A DNA stretch of 64,000 bases from S5-327 sp965116015 (GTDB taxonomy: Bacteria; Chloroflexota; Dehalococcoidia; Lucifugimonadales; Australimonadaceae). Shown here one piece after another: positions 33,362 to 43,024 of this stretch. How positions within the stretch are numbered: the first letter of the stretch is position 1; each line of letters starts with the position of its first letter. The position numbers and the translations under genes are program-made. Below the pieces are notes generated by a model, which made no database searches, was not told where the DNA came from, and was given only the letters and a program-made list of their open reading frames with translations. The stretch is from assembly GCA_965116015.1 (NCBI GenBank), contig OZ220477.1, positions 620,001 through 684,000 of the forward strand, read 5' to 3'.

Positions 33362-34516
33362 ATGGTAATGCAGGGCACCGATATGAAAGTCGCTGAAACC
33401 CCAGCCAGCGGCCTCCAGGACTTCCGCATCCCCGACGCCTACGAAGACTGGCTCGAGAGCGAAGGCGTGATGGTGCACAAGACCTACTACGTCCCCAACT
33501 GGCACGAGGTCGAGGTCGGCCCGTGGGAGCGCAAGGGCGGACACGGAGCCGTCATCCACATCGACAACCCCCATATGCCCAACGACCTCCACGTCGTCGA
33601 CATCGCCCCAGGCGGCAAGTCCGAGCCCGAGCATCATCTCTACGAGATCAACTTCTACATCGTCCAGGGCAGAGGCGCCACAACCGTCTGGATGGACGAG
33701 GACAGCAAGCAAACCTTCGAGTGGAAAGCCGGCTCCCTCTTCACCATCCCCCTCAACGCCTGGCACCAGCACTTCAACGGCTCCGGCGACGAGAAGGTCC
33801 GCTATATGGCCACCACCAACGCCCCGCCCATGATGCGCCTCTTCCGCGACCCCGACTTCATCTTCAACAACGACTTTATGTTCCGCTCCCGCTACTCCGA
33901 CGACGAGACGTACTTCTCCGGCAACGGAACGCTCTACAACAAGCGCATCTGGGAAACCAACTTCATCCCCAACGCCCCCGACATGGCGCTCTACGGCTGG
34001 AAGGAGCGCGGAGCCGGCGGCATCAACGCGATGCTCCAGATGGGCAAGAACGATATGGGCAACCACATCTCCGAGTTCCCCATCGGCACCTACAAGAAGG
34101 CGCACCGGCACGGCCCCGGAGCCCACCTCTTCCTCCTCAGCGGCGACGCCGGCTTCTCCCTGCTGTGGACCAAGCCCGACCGCTCCGATATGGTCAAGTG
34201 CGACTGGCAGCTGGGCAGCATCGTCATCATCCCGGGCGACGGGACGTATCACCAGCACTTCAACTCCGGGACCAAGCGCGCTCGCTATATGGCGTTGCGC
34301 GACGGTAAGGGCGGGTTCATCGCGCCCAACGCGCCGGTGGGCGGCGACGTCTCCATCAAGGAAGGCGGGATGCAGATCGAGTACGAGGACGAAGACCGCG
34401 AGATTCACGAGATCTTCGAGGCCGAGCTTGCCAAGTCTGGCGCGCAGTGCAACATGAAGGCGTTCATCCCCTACTGCACCGGCGTCGCAGGCGTCACCGA
34501 CGAGCGCCAAACCTAG
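33362..34516 (+). CDS. Two-domain cupin protein (bicupin)
   Basis: This 384-aa protein starts at ATG 33362 behind GGGAGGT. Cupin 1 has PGGKSEPEHHLYE and later NAWHQHFNGSG; cupin 2 has HRHGPGAHLFLLSG and TYHQHFNSGT, so both barrels keep His/Glu metal ligands. The layout resembles gentisate-1,2-dioxygenase-type bicupins. The tail GGMQIEYEDEDREIHEIF and PYCTGVAGVTDERQT is conserved in its paralogue at 43025-44179. Role probably in aromatic or hydroxy-acid catabolism (inference). Confidence 0.8.
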   Translation: MVMQGTDMKVAETPASGLQDFRIPDAYEDWLESEGVMVHKTYYVPNWHEVEVGPWERKGGHGAVIHIDNPHMPNDLHVVDIAPGGKSEPEHHLYEINFYIVQGRGATTVWMDEDSKQTFEWKAGSLFTIPLNAWHQHFNGSGDEKVRYMATTNAPPMMRLFRDPDFIFNNDFMFRSRYSDDETYFSGNGTLYNKRIWETNFIPNAPDMALYGWKERGAGGINAMLQMGKNDMGNHISEFPIGTYKKAHRHGPGAHLFLLSGDAGFSLLWTKPDRSDMVKCDWQLGSIVIIPGDGTYHQHFNSGTKRARYMALRDGKGGFIAPNAPVGGDVSIKEGGMQIEYEDEDREIHEIFEAELAKSGAQCNMKAFIPYCTGVAGVTDERQT

Positions 34517-34632
34517 ATGGGGCGGAGCGCGGGGCAGGGGGAGGCGTGTGTCTGCGCAGGAGCGTCGCCGCGCGTGTCCCGCTGTGCGTGGAGCGCCGAA
34601 CTAGCGATACGCCCTCCTTCTGGGGGGCGGGG

Positions 34633-35115
34633 ATGGCCGATGAAAGCATGAAGTACCAGGGCAAGGTTGAGTTCGAGGCTGCGCCGCTTACGGTGTGGGA
34701 CACTGTGCTCGATATGGAGCAGTTCGTCGCCTGCTTTCCGGGCGTCAACGATATCGTGATGATCGACGACCGCACTTTCGAGGGCGGGATGAAGGCGCAG
34801 GTCGGGCCCGTTGGCGGGGAGTTCTCCTTCCGCGCCCAGATCGTGGAGTCAGACCCGCCTGCGCGGCTCCGCGCGGAGGTCGTCGGCGAGGATTCGCTCA
34901 CGAAAAGCTCGATGACCGCCGATATCGAGATGAGCCTCGCCCCGCTCGACGGCGAACGCGCGCAGCTGGAGTATCGCTCTGAGGTGCGCATCAAGGGGAG
35001 GCTCGGCATCGTTGGCGATATGATTATCAGGGCGACAGGCGCGCAGGTGATCGAGGAGTTCTTCCGGCGCCTGCGCGAGCGCGTCGAGGCTCCCGACGCC
35101 GGAAAGGACGGCTGA
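34633..35115 (+). CDS. CoxG-like SRPBCC protein
   Basis: This 160-aa START/SRPBCC-fold protein begins at ATG 34633. VEFEAAPLTVWDTVLDMEQFVACFPGV and the FEGGMKAQVGPVGGEFSFRA strand are typical of the CO dehydrogenase subunit G (CoxG) family, which binds hydrophobic ligands or aids molybdenum hydroxylase assembly. No CoxLMS genes are near. The GMC oxidoreductase begins 7 bp downstream, so they are co-translated. Confidence 0.85.
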   Translation: MADESMKYQGKVEFEAAPLTVWDTVLDMEQFVACFPGVNDIVMIDDRTFEGGMKAQVGPVGGEFSFRAQIVESDPPARLRAEVVGEDSLTKSSMTADIEMSLAPLDGERAQLEYRSEVRIKGRLGIVGDMIIRATGAQVIEEFFRRLRERVEAPDAGKDG

Positions 35116-35122
35116 GCCCGCT

Positions 35123-36640
35123 ATGACCGAGCGCCGCGTGTACGATGTTATCGTCGTTGGGGGCGGATCCGCCGGCTGCGCGATCGCCGCACGGCTTAGC
35201 GAAGACCCCGGCCGCCGCGTGCTTCTCCTGGAGGCGGGGCCGGATCCGCAGCCGCAACCTCCGGAGATCGCAAGCGGCGATCGCGCGGCGCGCGTCGTCC
35301 TTGAGTCGCCCTACGTCGTTCTGTACGAGACGGAGCGGGCAAGCGGCGACGGCGCTTTCTACAACGTAAGCGGACGGGTGATGGGCGGCGGCTCCTCGGT
35401 GAACGCGATGGCTGTCGTTCGCCCCACGCGCTACGACCTCGATACGTGGGCGGCCCTCGGCAATCCCGGATGGTCGTACGACGACTGCTTGCCGATCCTC
35501 AAGCGCATCGAGACCGACGCCGACTACGGCGGCGAGGATATCCACGGCGGCGACGGCCCCCTCTACGCGAAGCGGGTATTCCGGCTCGATATGCAGGCCG
35601 ATGAGCCGGTGCAGGCGTTCATCGATCGCGCGGTGAGCATGGGGCTGCCCATCTGCCCCGACCTCAACGTTCCCGACCCTTTCGGCGTCTGCGGGTCGGC
35701 GTACAACGTTAAGGACGGCGTTCGGCAGTCCACGGTTGTCGCGTACCTCGATCCTGCGCGGGGACGCCCGAATCTCGATATCGTCGCCGGGGCGCCCGTT
35801 CAGGAGCTGCGGTTCGCGGGCGGACGCGTCGCCGAGGTCGTCTACCGCCAGGGGAGCAGGCTCGCCTCCGCGGCGGCGGAGCGGGTCGTTCTCAGCGCCG
35901 GCGTCTACCACAGCCCGCAGGCGCTCACGCTCTCGGGAGTGGGGCGCGAGGAGGAGCTGCGCCGCCTCGGCATTGCGCCGGCGCTCGTTCGGGAGGGCGT
36001 CGGCGAGAACTATCAGGATCACGCAACGCTCACGATGACTTACGAGGGACGCGCCGAGTTCGACCCCGAGTGGGTGATTCCGCGCTTCCGGCTTATGTAC
36101 AAGAGCGACCCCGCGCTGCCGTGCGGCAACTTCCACATCTTTCAGCGCCCGCCGACTGTCGTCGAGGGAATCAAGCGGATGATGCCGGTGTCCGCGAACC
36201 TTATCGAGCAGCGGGCGCGCGGCAGCATACGCTTCAACAGCGCGGATCCCGACGATCTTCCCCAGATAATCGACGCGATGCTTCAGCATCCCGACGACCT
36301 GAAGGCAATGCTTAGCGCGATGGAGTTCATCCACGAGCTCGTCAGCGACGAGTCGATGGAGGCGTACTACGGGCCGTTGCTCTCTCCCTCCGACAGCGAG
36401 GACTGGGCCGAGTTCGCCCGCGGCGCTCACGCCTCGTACCATCACGGCGCAGGCACGTGCAAGATGGGGCCCGCGACCGATCCGATGGCGGTGGTGGACA
36501 GCAATCTCAAGGTTCACGGCGTCGACAACCTGTACGTCGCCGACGCGTCGGTTATGCCCACGATTCCTCACGCCAACACGAACGTCTCGGCGATTATGAT
36601 TGGCGAACGGCTCTCGGACATCATCAAGGCCGAGGATTAG
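35123..36640 (+). CDS. GMC-family FAD-dependent oxidoreductase
   Basis: This 505-aa flavoprotein oxidises alcohols. GGGSAGCAIAARL (residues about 12-24) is the FAD dinucleotide loop, GRVMGGGSSVNAM the GMC signature 1 region, SAGVYHSPQALTLSGVG signature 2, and HHGAGTCKMG carries the catalytic His. Length fits choline or aryl-alcohol dehydrogenases. It sits in one operon with the CoxG-like gene and, 47 bp later, a small cupin. Confidence 0.92.
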   Translation: MTERRVYDVIVVGGGSAGCAIAARLSEDPGRRVLLLEAGPDPQPQPPEIASGDRAARVVLESPYVVLYETERASGDGAFYNVSGRVMGGGSSVNAMAVVRPTRYDLDTWAALGNPGWSYDDCLPILKRIETDADYGGEDIHGGDGPLYAKRVFRLDMQADEPVQAFIDRAVSMGLPICPDLNVPDPFGVCGSAYNVKDGVRQSTVVAYLDPARGRPNLDIVAGAPVQELRFAGGRVAEVVYRQGSRLASAAAERVVLSAGVYHSPQALTLSGVGREEELRRLGIAPALVREGVGENYQDHATLTMTYEGRAEFDPEWVIPRFRLMYKSDPALPCGNFHIFQRPPTVVEGIKRMMPVSANLIEQRARGSIRFNSADPDDLPQIIDAMLQHPDDLKAMLSAMEFIHELVSDESMEAYYGPLLSPSDSEDWAEFARGAHASYHHGAGTCKMGPATDPMAVVDSNLKVHGVDNLYVADASVMPTIPHANTNVSAIMIGERLSDIIKAED

Positions 36641-36687
36641 AGACAGCGCCCGCGCGACAAGACGCGAGACAAAGAAGGAGGCTACGT

Positions 36688-37143
36688 ATGGTTACAGACG
36701 CTAGCGCCGCTCCACGGACATCGACGTTCTCCATCAAGGGGCCGTACCTGTCCGCCGGCAGGATCAACATCGATCTCGCCCGCACCGATCTGCTGTGGCT
36801 CAGCCTCAAGGTCAACGCGGAGGGCGGCGAGAACGCGGTTCACGCCCATACGGACGAAGATCACGCGTTCATCGTTCTCGAGGGCGAGGTTACGTTCTTC
36901 GACGAGAACGGGGAGGGGAAGACGCTCTCGCAGTACGAGGGCATTATGATTCCGAAAGGCGCGTACTACCGGTACCTCAACACGGGAGGACGCAACCTGT
37001 TCCTCCTGAGGGTTGGCGCTCAGATGCAGCGCAGCGGCGTCACCCGCATCACGCCCGGCGGCGCCGAGATTCCCGGCGATTCTCCGGAGAACCACCACGT
37101 CGATCCCGTCGCCGTCGAGGGCAAGAGCTTCGGCGCGGGGTAA
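36688..37143 (+). CDS. Single-domain cupin protein
   Basis: This 151-aa cupin starts at ATG 36688 behind AAGGAGG. VHAHTDEDHAFIVLEGEVTFF is cupin motif 1 with HxH and E ligands; GIMIPKGAYYRYLNTGG is motif 2, in which the usual His is Tyr. Probably a sugar- or acid-binding or isomerase-like member. It closes the CoxG-GMC-cupin group. Confidence 0.75.
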   Translation: MVTDASAAPRTSTFSIKGPYLSAGRINIDLARTDLLWLSLKVNAEGGENAVHAHTDEDHAFIVLEGEVTFFDENGEGKTLSQYEGIMIPKGAYYRYLNTGGRNLFLLRVGAQMQRSGVTRITPGGAEIPGDSPENHHVDPVAVEGKSFGAG

Positions 37144-37282
37144 CCGCTCGCGCTCCTGTTGCGGCGGACGCAAGCGAGCGCCCTCGCTAAGCGGGGCGCG
37201 CCGGCGCTTCTTCGCTTAGCGGGCTTGGCTTAGCAGGCTCGCTTGGCGGGGGAAGGGCGCCGTTTGGGTTAGAATCGCTGTC

Positions 37283-38293
37283 GTGATTATCGATGTCCAC
37301 GGGCACTATACGACTGCGCCCCCGCAGCTGCGGGAGTGGCGCGCCCGGCAGATACGGAGCGCCGGCAGGCCGTTCACCGAGCCTCTGCGAATCAGCGACG
37401 ACGAGCTGCGCGAGAGTATCGAGAACGGTCAGCTGAGACTGCAGCGCGCCCGCGGAACAGACCTCGCCCTCTTCTCTCCCACGGCGGGCGGCATGGCCCA
37501 CCACTACGGCGATGCGCGCACCAGCCTCGAATGGACGCGCACAGTCAACGACCTCGTCCACCGCGTCTGCGCGCTGTATCCCGACAACTTCATCGGCGTG
37601 TGCCAGCTCCCGCAGTCGCCGGGCGTCTCCCCATCCGAATGCGTCGCCGAGCTCGACCGCTGCGTCAACGAGCTGGGATTCGTCGGCTGCAACCTCAACC
37701 CCGACCCGACCGACGGCTACTGGACAGATCCGCCTCTCACCGACAGGTGGTGGCACGGCCTCTACGAGCGAATGATGGAGCTGGAAGTTCCCGCGATGGT
37801 CCACGTTAGTATGTCGTGCAATCCGAACTTCCACGGCACGGGCGCGCACTACCTCAACGGCGACACCGCCGCCTTCATGCAATTCCTCACGTCCGACCTG
37901 TTCGCGGATTTCCCCACGCTGAGGTTCATCCTGCCCCATGGAGGCGGGGCGGTTCCCTTCCACTGGGGGCGCTACCGGGGCATCGCGCAGGATATGGGGC
38001 GTCCTCCGCTGGACGAGCTGCTCCTCGGCAACCTCTACTTCGACACCTGCGTCTACCATCAGGCCGGCGTCGACCTGCTTGTGCAGGTGATGGGCGCGGA
38101 CAACGTGATATTCGCCTCGGAGATGATCGGCGCTGTCCGAGGCGTCGATTCGCTCACCGGGCGCTATTTCGACGACACCAAGCCGTACATCGACGCCGTT
38201 CCCGGCATCGCCGAGGCGGACAAGCGCAAGATCTTCCAGGACAACGCGCTGACGGCGTACCCGCGGCTGCGCTCCCGCCTCGCCGCCGGCTAG
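37283..38293 (+). CDS. ligJ: 4-oxalomesaconate hydratase-like amidohydrolase (LigJ family)
   Basis: This 336-aa protein matches Sphingobium LigJ motif by motif: MIIDVHGHYTTAP, ISDDELRESIExxQLRL, CQLPQSPGV, NLNPDPTDGYWTDPPL, MVHVSMSCNPNFHGTGAHYLN, FILPHGGGAVPFHWGR and FASEMIGAVRGVD. LigJ hydrates 4-oxalomesaconate in the protocatechuate 4,5-cleavage and gallate pathways. Its start codon is GTG at 37283. The LigB-LigA fusion at 51224 could make the precursor; no LigK or LigI is seen in the window. Confidence 0.85.
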   Translation: MIIDVHGHYTTAPPQLREWRARQIRSAGRPFTEPLRISDDELRESIENGQLRLQRARGTDLALFSPTAGGMAHHYGDARTSLEWTRTVNDLVHRVCALYPDNFIGVCQLPQSPGVSPSECVAELDRCVNELGFVGCNLNPDPTDGYWTDPPLTDRWWHGLYERMMELEVPAMVHVSMSCNPNFHGTGAHYLNGDTAAFMQFLTSDLFADFPTLRFILPHGGGAVPFHWGRYRGIAQDMGRPPLDELLLGNLYFDTCVYHQAGVDLLVQVMGADNVIFASEMIGAVRGVDSLTGRYFDDTKPYIDAVPGIAEADKRKIFQDNALTAYPRLRSRLAAG

Positions 38294-38318
38294 CGCTCCC
38301 GGCGGCGCCGCCGCCCCC

Positions 38319-39677
38319 TCAGGCGGACGGCTCAAGCGGGCGGAACAGCGCGATCGCCGTCGTTGCGGTCATAACGGCGCCGAACACGAGGAACGCGGTT
38401 CGCGCCGCCGAGGCGACGCGCTCTGCGCTGGCGCCGTCGAGCCCCGGCGCGCCCAGCCCGGAGGCGAAGATCGCCTCGGCGAGGGCGACTCCCACGATCA
38501 ACCCGATGTAGCGCAGCGTCGGGATGAGCGCCGAAACGGCGCCGACGCGCTCCTGCGGAGCCGCCCGCATAATGACGCTCTGGTTCGGAACCTGGAAGAA
38601 TGAGCCGCCGAGTCCCGCCACGATGAGCATTCCAGCGATCGCCGGAGCCGGCGTTGTCGGCGTGAGGCTGGCGAACAGGAATAGCGCCGCCGCCGATACG
38701 CCTAGCCCGATAGTCGTCGGCGTCTTGGGGCCGATGCGGTCGGACAGTCTGCCGACGAACGGCGGTATGAAGATGAAGACGACGGGGAGGCAGAGCATCA
38801 GGAGCCCTGCCTCTATGGGAGTCAGCCCTCGCGACGACAGCAGGTAGAACGGCATCAGGAAGGTTACCGCCATCATCGAGACGCCTGCGGCGAGCATCAG
38901 CCCGCTGGAGAACGACAGCGCAGGGTTGCGGAACATCCGCAGGTCGACCACGGGGCTGGCCGTCCGCATAGAGCGCGCGGCGAACGCCGCCGTCGCTCCC
39001 GCGCTCATCAGCAGCGCAAGGATGGTTGTTGTCGTCGTCCAGCCGAGCGACGACCCTCGGTTCAGGCCGATGGCCATCAGGGCGAGCGCGGCGAACAGCA
39101 GCGCCGCTCCGGTGAAGTCGGTGCGCTTGTCGGACGTCGCCCGCGCGTTGGGGAGGTAGGCTACGGCGATCGCGAACGCGGCGAACCCGAGGGGGGCTCG
39201 CGCCCAGAAGATCGACCTCCAGCCGAGCGTGTCGAGGAGCAGACCTCCGAGCGCGGGGCCGGCCATCAGGCCGAATCCTGCGACTGAGGCGAGCATTCCG
39301 AGAGCTTTGCCTTTTTCGTTGGCGGGGAATGCGTTCGAGACGAGCCCTACTGAAAGCGACACCATCATTGCGGCGCCGGCTCCCTGCACGGCGCGCAGCG
39401 CGACGAGCTCCAGGATTCCGGGCGCGGCTGAGGCAAGCCCGAGGGCGGCGGCGTAGATGAATGCGCCGGAAGCGAAGATGGTTTTGGCGCCGAACTGATC
39501 GCCCAGGCGTCCCATCGGGAGCGCCAGCCCTAGGACGACGAGCTGGTATGAGAGGGCGATCCAGACGATCGTTGATGTCGAGGCGCCGAATTCGTCGGCG
39601 AGGGAGGGCATCGCGATGGCGACGATCGAGAAATCCGACGTGCCAAGCAGCGTGCTCGCCGCCGCCGCGGCGAGCAC
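38319..39677 (-). CDS. MFS transporter, DHA2/EmrB-QacA type
   Basis: This protein of about 452 aa has roughly 14 hydrophobic helices. DFSIVAIAMPSLADEFGAS begins helix 1; MGRLGDQFGAKTIF is the MFS loop, and GPALGGLLLDTLGWRSIFWARAPLG the helix 5/6 signature of DHA2 drug exporters. The first available start is GTG 39677. It follows the cupin gene at 39726 by 48 bp in the same direction. Substrate unknown. Confidence 0.87.
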   Translation of the reverse strand: MLAAAAASTLLGTSDFSIVAIAMPSLADEFGASTSTIVWIALSYQLVVLGLALPMGRLGDQFGAKTIFASGAFIYAAALGLASAAPGILELVALRAVQGAGAAMMVSLSVGLVSNAFPANEKGKALGMLASVAGFGLMAGPALGGLLLDTLGWRSIFWARAPLGFAAFAIAVAYLPNARATSDKRTDFTGAALLFAALALMAIGLNRGSSLGWTTTTTILALLMSAGATAAFAARSMRTASPVVDLRMFRNPALSFSSGLMLAAGVSMMAVTFLMPFYLLSSRGLTPIEAGLLMLCLPVVFIFIPPFVGRLSDRIGPKTPTTIGLGVSAAALFLFASLTPTTPAPAIAGMLIVAGLGGSFFQVPNQSVIMRAAPQERVGAVSALIPTLRYIGLIVGVALAEAIFASGLGAPGLDGASAERVASAARTAFLVFGAVMTATTAIALFRPLEPSA

Positions 39678-39725
39678 GGCCCACTTCGATTGGGAGGCTA
39701 CCTGTTCGCGGACAGCGGCGATTGG

Positions 39726-40349
39726 CTACTCCGGGGAAGAGGGGAACATAGACGCAGGAGTCTGCCGCGGCCCGAGGCTCTCGTAGTACTCGTTGGTCTC
39801 GGGGATGTAGCGCCCCTGATTGAACCCGCCCGATTTCTCGCTGCGGATAATCACGGCCACTGTTCGCTCGCCCACAGTGTTCTCCGTGTGGATCTCGTAG
39901 GGGCGCACGAGGTCGATCTCGCCGGGACCGACGAGCTTGTCCGACTGCAGCTCAATCTCGGCGTAGTTGGGGCGGGAGCGGTCGTCGAGGCGGTTGTAGC
40001 GCTCGATGCGCTCGTGGCCGTCGAGCACGCCGTACAGCGTGTAGATGTGCGCGTGGTCGTGGATGCGGGAGCGTACGCCTTGCCTGGCCTGCCCTTTGGT
40101 GAGTCCGTTCACTGCGAACCCGAAGTCCGGGTCTTCGTAGAACAGCAGATTCTCCGCCCTGCCGTCGGCGGGGACGCAGTCGGGCCACGATGCGGAGGCC
40201 TCAACGACGCTGGGATCGGCGAGGAGCTCAGCGAGGATCGGCGACAGCGCGCGCCAGCGCTTCTCCGGGTCGGGCTCCTGCGCGAAGAGCTCGCGGGCCT
40301 GGGCGACGAACCGGTCGAGGGCGTTCTGCGTCCTGGTTTCCACTACCAT
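39726..40349 (-). CDS. Cupin-fold metal protein, paralogue of the gene at 32485
   Basis: This 207-aa protein starts at ATG 40349-40347 behind GCAGGAGGAC. It aligns along its whole length with the 209-aa cupin: ALDRFVAQARELFAQEPDPEK, RAENLLFYEDPDFGFAVNGL, HDHAHIYTLYGVLDGHERIERY, DLVRPYEIHTE and TVAVIIRSEKSG. The shared acidic and His pattern implies the same metal site. Likely a duplication within this accessory region. Confidence 0.75.
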   Translation of the reverse strand: MVVETRTQNALDRFVAQARELFAQEPDPEKRWRALSPILAELLADPSVVEASASWPDCVPADGRAENLLFYEDPDFGFAVNGLTKGQARQGVRSRIHDHAHIYTLYGVLDGHERIERYNRLDDRSRPNYAEIELQSDKLVGPGEIDLVRPYEIHTENTVGERTVAVIIRSEKSGGFNQGRYIPETNEYYESLGPRQTPASMFPSSPE

Positions 40350-40640
40350 GGCGTCCTCCTGCGGCGCTGGGCTAGTTCGAGTGTGCGCCTCGCGGGGCGC
40401 ACAGGTCAAGCGGCTCGGTAGACATCTCGGCCTCGCGGAGACGCCCGCAGCGCGCTAGGCGCGAAGAACGTCGGCGCCGTCGGCGTCTCGGTCGCGCGGA
40501 GACGCGCGGCTCGCAAGCGGAAGCAAACGGTCGACGCTGCGGTCGCGGGGACGCCCTGCGCGGCAGGGAGGGGCGTATAGTTCTCTCCAACAATAGCTGC
40601 GCCGGCGCTCGGCGCTAGCAACAGGAAACAGGAGGGGCGC

Positions 40641-41438
40641 ATGGACTTCAACCTCGCCGGCAGGGTGGCGATCGTCACCGGAGGAGCGCAGGGGCTTGGC
40701 CGCGCGTGCTGCATCGAGCTTGCGAAGCATGGCGCAGACATCGTCGTCGCCGCGCGGCAACCCGAGGAGGTAACGCATGGGCGCAGCCGTCCGCATGCTC
40801 CTGTCGACGATGTCGTCGGCGAAGTGCGGAGCCTCGGACGCCAGGCTTTGGGAGTCACCGCCGACGTGCGCGACAGAGAGCAGGTCGACGGCATGGTCGA
40901 GCAGACGCTGGCGGAGTTCGGCAGGGTCGACATTCTCGTGAACGTTGTAGGCGGCAGCTGGGGGGAGACGTTCAAGGCGGGGCCGCTTATGGAGCTTACC
41001 GAGAGCGACCTGCTGGAGGCTTATCGCGTCAACGTTGTAACGATGTTCCAGTGCAGCGTGGCCGTCGCTCCCATTATGAAGCGTCAGGGCAGGGGGTCGA
41101 TCATCAACATCGCCTCGATTGCGGGGCGCTCGCCAAGCCCGGACTCCCCGGCCTACGGCGCCGCCAAGGCGGGCGTCATCAATATGACGCTCTCGATGGC
41201 TGCGCTCTGGGGGCCGGAGATCCGCGTGAACGTTATCGCCGTCGGCGGCATCGAGACGCCTCACCGGCCTCGCTGGAGCGAGTCGTCCGCCGCTGCCTAC
41301 GGACCCGGAAGCACATCGGCGCTTGGGCGCCTCGGCAAGCCGGAGGAGCACGCCGGGACAGTCGTCTGGCTTGCCTCCGACTACGCCGGCTACATCACGG
41401 GCGAGGTCATCGACGCGAACGGAGGCGCGCGCCGCTAG
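40641..41438 (+). CDS. SDR-family oxidoreductase
   Basis: This 265-aa enzyme starts at ATG 40641 behind ACAGGAGGGG. TGGAQGLG is the cofactor loop, Ser in INIASIAG and Tyr-x3-Lys in SPAYGAAKAG complete the active site, and the tail GEVIDANGGARR is usual. An insertion of about 15 residues follows AARQPEE. It probably oxidises a hydroxy acid or diol in the surrounding pathway. Confidence 0.88.
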   Translation: MDFNLAGRVAIVTGGAQGLGRACCIELAKHGADIVVAARQPEEVTHGRSRPHAPVDDVVGEVRSLGRQALGVTADVRDREQVDGMVEQTLAEFGRVDILVNVVGGSWGETFKAGPLMELTESDLLEAYRVNVVTMFQCSVAVAPIMKRQGRGSIINIASIAGRSPSPDSPAYGAAKAGVINMTLSMAALWGPEIRVNVIAVGGIETPHRPRWSESSAAAYGPGSTSALGRLGKPEEHAGTVVWLASDYAGYITGEVIDANGGARR

Positions 41439-41691
41439 CGCGTCCGCCTCGCTTGGCGAGAAGCGCGACAGAGGGACGCGGCAGAGGGACAGAGGAGCGT
41501 TCGCGCCGCCGGCTGGCGGGGGAAGTCGGCGGCGGATGCTCCGGATTGAGCGCTTCTGTGCGATTCCGCTGGCGGGATGGGGAAGCCGGCAGGGGAATCC
41601 TCCGGCCTGTCCGAAACGGCTATGGTAGGGTGCGGCGCCGCTTTAGCGGGCGCGGACGCTCACGCTAGAGAGAGGCGGAACTGCGAGGAAT

Positions 41692-42969
41692 ATGACCAGC
41701 CGGTTCAGCGCGCTTAGGCATCGGGATTTCCGGCTCTACTGGGTCGGATTCGTCGTTTCTGTGTCCGGGCAGCAGATGCAGTGGATGATCGAGGGATGGC
41801 TCATCTACCAGCTGTCCGGCTCGGCGTGGCTGCTGGGAGTGAACGGCGTCGCGCAGATGATCCCCTCGACGACGCTCACCCTGTTCGGCGGCGCGCTCGC
41901 CGACAAGTTCGACCAGCGGAAACTCCTCATCGTCGTTCAGCTGCTCTTCATCGTCGTTCTGGGGATTCTTGCGGCTGCGGGCATCCTCGGGCTCCTGACG
42001 GCGTGGCATGTGATTGCGGGAGCGTTCGTTCTCTCCGCCATCGGCGCGTTCGAGGGGCCGGCGCGGCAGGCGATGTTCCCGCATCTCGTTCCGCGGGGCG
42101 TTATGCCCAGCGCTGTCGCCCTGAACGCCGCCATTCATCCGGGCACGCGTGTTCTCGCGCCGGTGGCGGGCGGGTTCGTGAGCGCGTTCGTGTTCGACGC
42201 GGCCGATTCCGCGAGCGTGGCGGGAGGCGTTATCTTCGCGCTGGCGGCCGGAGCGGTCGCCGTGTACGCGGCGATGCTCCTGTGGGTGCGGCTGCCCGCC
42301 ATCACGCGGGCGCGCGGACGCAGCGTCCTCGGCGATATCGCCGCCGGCGTGAGCTACATCTGGCGCGAGCGCATCTTCAGCTTCCTCATCGGCATCGCCT
42401 ACTTCAATATGCTCTTCGGATACTCGATGTCTGTGCTCTTCCCTGTATTCGCGAAAGATGTGCTGCGCGTCGGGCCCGAGGGGCTCGGCCTAATGTGGGG
42501 AGCGATGGGCGTGGGGAGCGTAACCGGCGTGTTCCTGGCGTCGAGCGCGACGCGTCCGGCGCAGCAGCGGCCCATTCTCGTCGGCGGCACGGTGGCGATG
42601 GGCGTGTTTATGGTCGCGTTCGCCGCCTCAACGTCGTACTGGCTCTCGCTCGCGCTCCTGTTCAGCATCGGAACGGGCGCTTCTGTGTACAACGTGGCGG
42701 TGCAGACGAACCTGCAGATGCTGGTGGCGAACGAGCTGCGCGGACGGGTTATGGGCATCTGGAGCATGGTGCACACGAGCGTCCGTCCCTCCGGCGAGAT
42801 GCAGTTCAGCGCCCTCGCGGCGCTGCTGTCGGCGCCGCTTGCCTTCGCCGTCAGCGGAACGATCATCGTTGTGTTCGCCCTTGCTTACGCGCTGCCGCAC
42901 CGGCAGATGCGCCTGCTTCGCGGCTTGCGCGAAGGCTCCGCTGCCGGCGGCGAGGAGCGAGCGAACTGA
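41692..42969 (+). CDS. MFS transporter, EntS-like (MFS_3)
   Basis: This 425-aa carrier of about 12 helices starts at ATG 41692 behind GCGAGGAA. ALRHRDFRLYWVGFVVSVSGQQMQWM at the N-terminus and GGALADKFDQRKLL, the loop after helix 2, are typical of this exporter branch. It precedes the second bicupin by 55 bp on the same strand. The ligand is unknown. Confidence 0.87.
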   Translation: MTSRFSALRHRDFRLYWVGFVVSVSGQQMQWMIEGWLIYQLSGSAWLLGVNGVAQMIPSTTLTLFGGALADKFDQRKLLIVVQLLFIVVLGILAAAGILGLLTAWHVIAGAFVLSAIGAFEGPARQAMFPHLVPRGVMPSAVALNAAIHPGTRVLAPVAGGFVSAFVFDAADSASVAGGVIFALAAGAVAVYAAMLLWVRLPAITRARGRSVLGDIAAGVSYIWRERIFSFLIGIAYFNMLFGYSMSVLFPVFAKDVLRVGPEGLGLMWGAMGVGSVTGVFLASSATRPAQQRPILVGGTVAMGVFMVAFAASTSYWLSLALLFSIGTGASVYNVAVQTNLQMLVANELRGRVMGIWSMVHTSVRPSGEMQFSALAALLSAPLAFAVSGTIIVVFALAYALPHRQMRLLRGLREGSAAGGEERAN

Positions 42970-43024
42970 GAGTGCGCCGCTCTGCTAGAGTAAGGGGCGC
43001 AAAATACGGAATGGAGGAGCCGGT